Part shown: in pieces, positions 62,334-64,000 of the stretch
How the letters are laid out: every line of letters begins with the position of its first letter
Numbering within the stretch: the first letter of the stretch is position 1
Assembly: GCF_001697185.1 (NCBI RefSeq)
Contig: NZ_CP014224.1
Coordinates: forward strand, 1,922,001 to 1,986,000
Source of the DNA: Wenyingzhuangia fucanilytica
GTDB lineage: Bacteria > Bacteroidota > Bacteroidia > Flavobacteriales > Flavobacteriaceae
Direction of reading: 5' to 3'
DNA: 64,000 nucleotides
Notes under the pieces: generated by a model
Told to the model about the DNA's origin: nothing
Database searches by the model: none
What the model saw: only the letters and a program-made list of their open reading frames with translations
Program-made: the position numbers and the translations under genes

Positions 62334-64000
62334 TTATTCTTCTACGGTTAAATTAACTTTTGTGGTTTTTAATCCTTTAGAAGTAGCTGTTACTGTAATT
62401 TTTCCTGTTTGTCCTTTTTTAGATTTTACCACAACCAATGCCATTCCGTTAAACACTTTTCTTGTGGTAGCTTGAAAAGATTCGTGACTTGTAGTATCGC
62501 CATTTCCTACAGCAACAATTTCTCCGGGTCCGCTAATAGTATAATTAACAACATTGTGAGTTCTAGGAACTGTTTGTCCTTTTTTGTCTTTAATTTCTAC
62601 AGTTATAAAAGACAAATCTTGTCCGTCTGCTTTTATTTTAGTTCTGTCTGCCGTTAAAGAAACTTTGTTTGCAGTACCTGTAGTTTTTACTTTTTCTGTA
62701 GCCCATTTTTTTCCGTTTTTATAGGCAACTACTTTTAATTCTCCTTTTTGATAAACTACATCTTTCCAAATCAATCTATATTCATATTGACCTTTCTTTT
62801 TTCTCCCTAAAGATTTACCGTTTAAAAACAGTTCTGCCTCATCACCAGAAGTATACACCAAAACAGGAGTTACTTTTCCTACTCTTTCTGGCCAATTCCA
62901 ATGTGGTAAAATATGTGCCATTGGCAATTCTGGTTTCCATTTAGATTGATACAAATAATACCTATCTTTAGGAAAACCACATAAATCTACAATTCCAAAA
63001 TAAGAACTACGTGGTGGAATTTGTTTACCCATTTTAGCCAATTCGGCTTTCATTCTAGCTTTTTCTTTAGGATCCGAAAAGTTTAACAAGTTGGTTTTGT
63101 CTTTGTTATAAGGAGTAGGTTCTCCAATATAATCAAAACCTGTCCATACAAACTGACCAAACAACCAAGGGAATTTATCTTCTGCTTCAAAATCTTTTTC
63201 AGGAATATCTGCCCAATTTGGAGCCGAATAATCGTAACTACTTACCTGAAAGAAACCTCCGTTTCCTTGTTTTTTATCATCAAAGTTTACAGGAAAAAAG
63301 TATTCTCCTCTAGAGCTAATTGTAGAAGCGGTTTCACTTCCATACAATGGCATATTGGGATTTTCTTTTCTAAACTCTTCGTACATATGAGGCTTGTAAT
63401 TAAATCCAAAAACATCTGCTGTGAATTGAAATCCATTGGTTGCAGCCTCGGGTCTACTATTCCCAAAAGTAGTAGGTCTAGTAGTATCTACAGAGCGAAT
63501 AATATCTGCTAGTTTTGCTGCCAAAGGAGCATCGTTTCCTTCTCTTAATTCAATTAATTCATTTCCTGTACTCCACATTACTACAGACGGATGATTACGA
63601 TCTCTTTTTACCATCGTGATTAAATCTTTTTCGTGCCAAGCACCAAATAAAGAAGCATAATCGTTATCTACTTTTTTCTTTCCCCAAACATCAAAAGCTT
63701 CTACTTGTACCAAAACTCCCATTTTGTCACACATTTCTAAAAATTCTGGAGCAGGTGGGTTATGAGACGTACGAATAGCATTGACTCCAAAAGATTTTAA
63801 AATCTCTATTTGACGTTCCATTGCTCTCACGTTTACTGCGGTTCCCAAAGGACCTAAATCGTGATGTTGACAAACACCATTCATTCTTACTTTTTTACCG
63901 TTTAAGAAAAAACCATTGGCATTATATTCTATAGAACGAATTCCGAAAGTGGTGTTATACACATCTAAAATTTTTCCGTTCTTAGTTAAAGTAGTTTTTA
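62334..64000 (-). CDS. GH2 glycoside hydrolase (beta-galactosidase type), 5' end outside window
   Basis: The open frame continues to the right edge without a stop or plausible start, so the N-terminal sugar-binding domain and signal are missing; a GTG at 63962 is internal, not a start. The visible 550 codons hold the end of the Ig-like domain and the TIM barrel: VRMNGVCQHHDLGPLGTAV, RTSHNPPAPEFLEMCD, RDRNHPSVVMWSTGNE (acid/base Glu), PLYGSETAS (nucleophile Glu) and FVWTGFDYIGEPTP. C-terminal DUF4982-like and Ig-like domains follow (ADRTKIKADGQDLSFITVEIKDKKG). It is the third GH2 of the locus and is co-transcribed with the SGNH gene. Confidence 0.87.
   Translation of the reverse strand, partial: KTTLTKNGKILDVYNTTFGIRSIEYNANGFFLNGKKVRMNGVCQHHDLGPLGTAVNVRAMERQIEILKSFGVNAIRTSHNPPAPEFLEMCDKMGVLVQVEAFDVWGKKKVDNDYASLFGAWHEKDLITMVKRDRNHPSVVMWSTGNELIELREGNDAPLAAKLADIIRSVDTTRPTTFGNSRPEAATNGFQFTADVFGFNYKPHMYEEFRKENPNMPLYGSETASTISSRGEYFFPVNFDDKKQGNGGFFQVSSYDYSAPNWADIPEKDFEAEDKFPWLFGQFVWTGFDYIGEPTPYNKDKTNLLNFSDPKEKARMKAELAKMGKQIPPRSSYFGIVDLCGFPKDRYYLYQSKWKPELPMAHILPHWNWPERVGKVTPVLVYTSGDEAELFLNGKSLGRKKKGQYEYRLIWKDVVYQKGELKVVAYKNGKKWATEKVKTTGTANKVSLTADRTKIKADGQDLSFITVEIKDKKGQTVPRTHNVVNYTISGPGEIVAVGNGDTTSHESFQATTRKVFNGMALVVVKSKKGQTGKITVTATSKGLKTTKVNLTVEE

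Noticed and set aside
63960-63962. GTG as the start of the right-edge GH2 gene
   Set aside because: The frame stays open to the window edge and the protein begins mid-domain, so the gene is cut by the window.
1-64000. tRNA, rRNA, insertion sequences or prophage
   Set aside because: I found no cloverleaf-like intergenic sequence, rRNA, transposase, integrase or phage gene in the window.

Overview
The window comes from an AT-rich bacterium of the Bacteroidota, most likely a marine member of the Flavobacteriaceae. The evidence is a type IX secretion C-terminal domain, a TonB-dependent receptor with an N-terminal CarboxypepD_reg-like domain, Bacteroidota promoters (TTTG / TAnnTTTG), lineage families (DUF4494, DUF4421, DUF4382), and a large sulfatase-rich locus of the kind used to eat red-algal sulfated galactans. 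A genus such as Wenyingzhuangia or Zobellia is possible but cannot be proved from the sequence alone.

Region 1 (1-8084) is an amidoligase/transglutaminase cluster. It holds two circularly permuted ATP-grasp proteins (one divergent and cut by the window edge, one fused to an alpha-E domain) and two transglutaminase-fold proteins (one fused to DUF2126). Such clusters are widespread, but their substrate is unknown. Region 2 (8158-11477) holds small housekeeping or unknown genes (DUF4494, DUF423, DUF4382 lipoprotein, LETM1-like, DUF3817), with clear hairpin terminators.

Region 3 (11554-15963) is a thiamine-uptake locus. A TonB-dependent receptor sits behind a recognisable TPP riboswitch with its own promoter. 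Next to it is an operon of a thiamine-binding MTH1187/YkoF-like protein, a PnuC/PnuT-type permease, a NadR-like P-loop kinase and ArfB. Region 4 (16112-21845) has a 1355-residue G8/beta-helix type IX-secreted protein, an unknown small protein and a DUF4421 outer-membrane protein.

Region 5 (21846-32920) encodes the route from glutamyl-tRNA to protoheme: hemA, C, D, B, L, E, F leftward and an AraC regulator, a SpoU methylase, hemH and hemJ rightward. A small four-helix-bundle (S23-type) gene flanked by inverted repeats sits between hemL and hemE, and one repeat arm encodes the C-terminus of HemL. Other imperfect palindromes fill most of the hem gene junctions.

Region 6 (32956-36781) has a family 2 glycosyltransferase, a LacI-type regulator and uxaC. 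The uxaC promoter has consensus spacing and abuts a perfect LacI-type palindrome. Region 7 (37006-64000, all on the minus strand and running off the right edge) is a polysaccharide-utilisation locus. It has seven S1 sulfatases, two GH110 alpha-1,3-galactosidases, three GH2 enzymes, a GH82-like beta-helix lipoprotein, a 901-residue beta-propeller protein resembling GH150 lambda-carrageenases, and an SGNH hydrolase. Alpha-1,3-galactosidase plus beta-galactosidase plus many sulfatases, with no anhydrogalactosidase in view, suggests an unbridged sulfated galactan such as lambda-carrageenan. No SusC/SusD pair or local PUL regulator lies inside the window.
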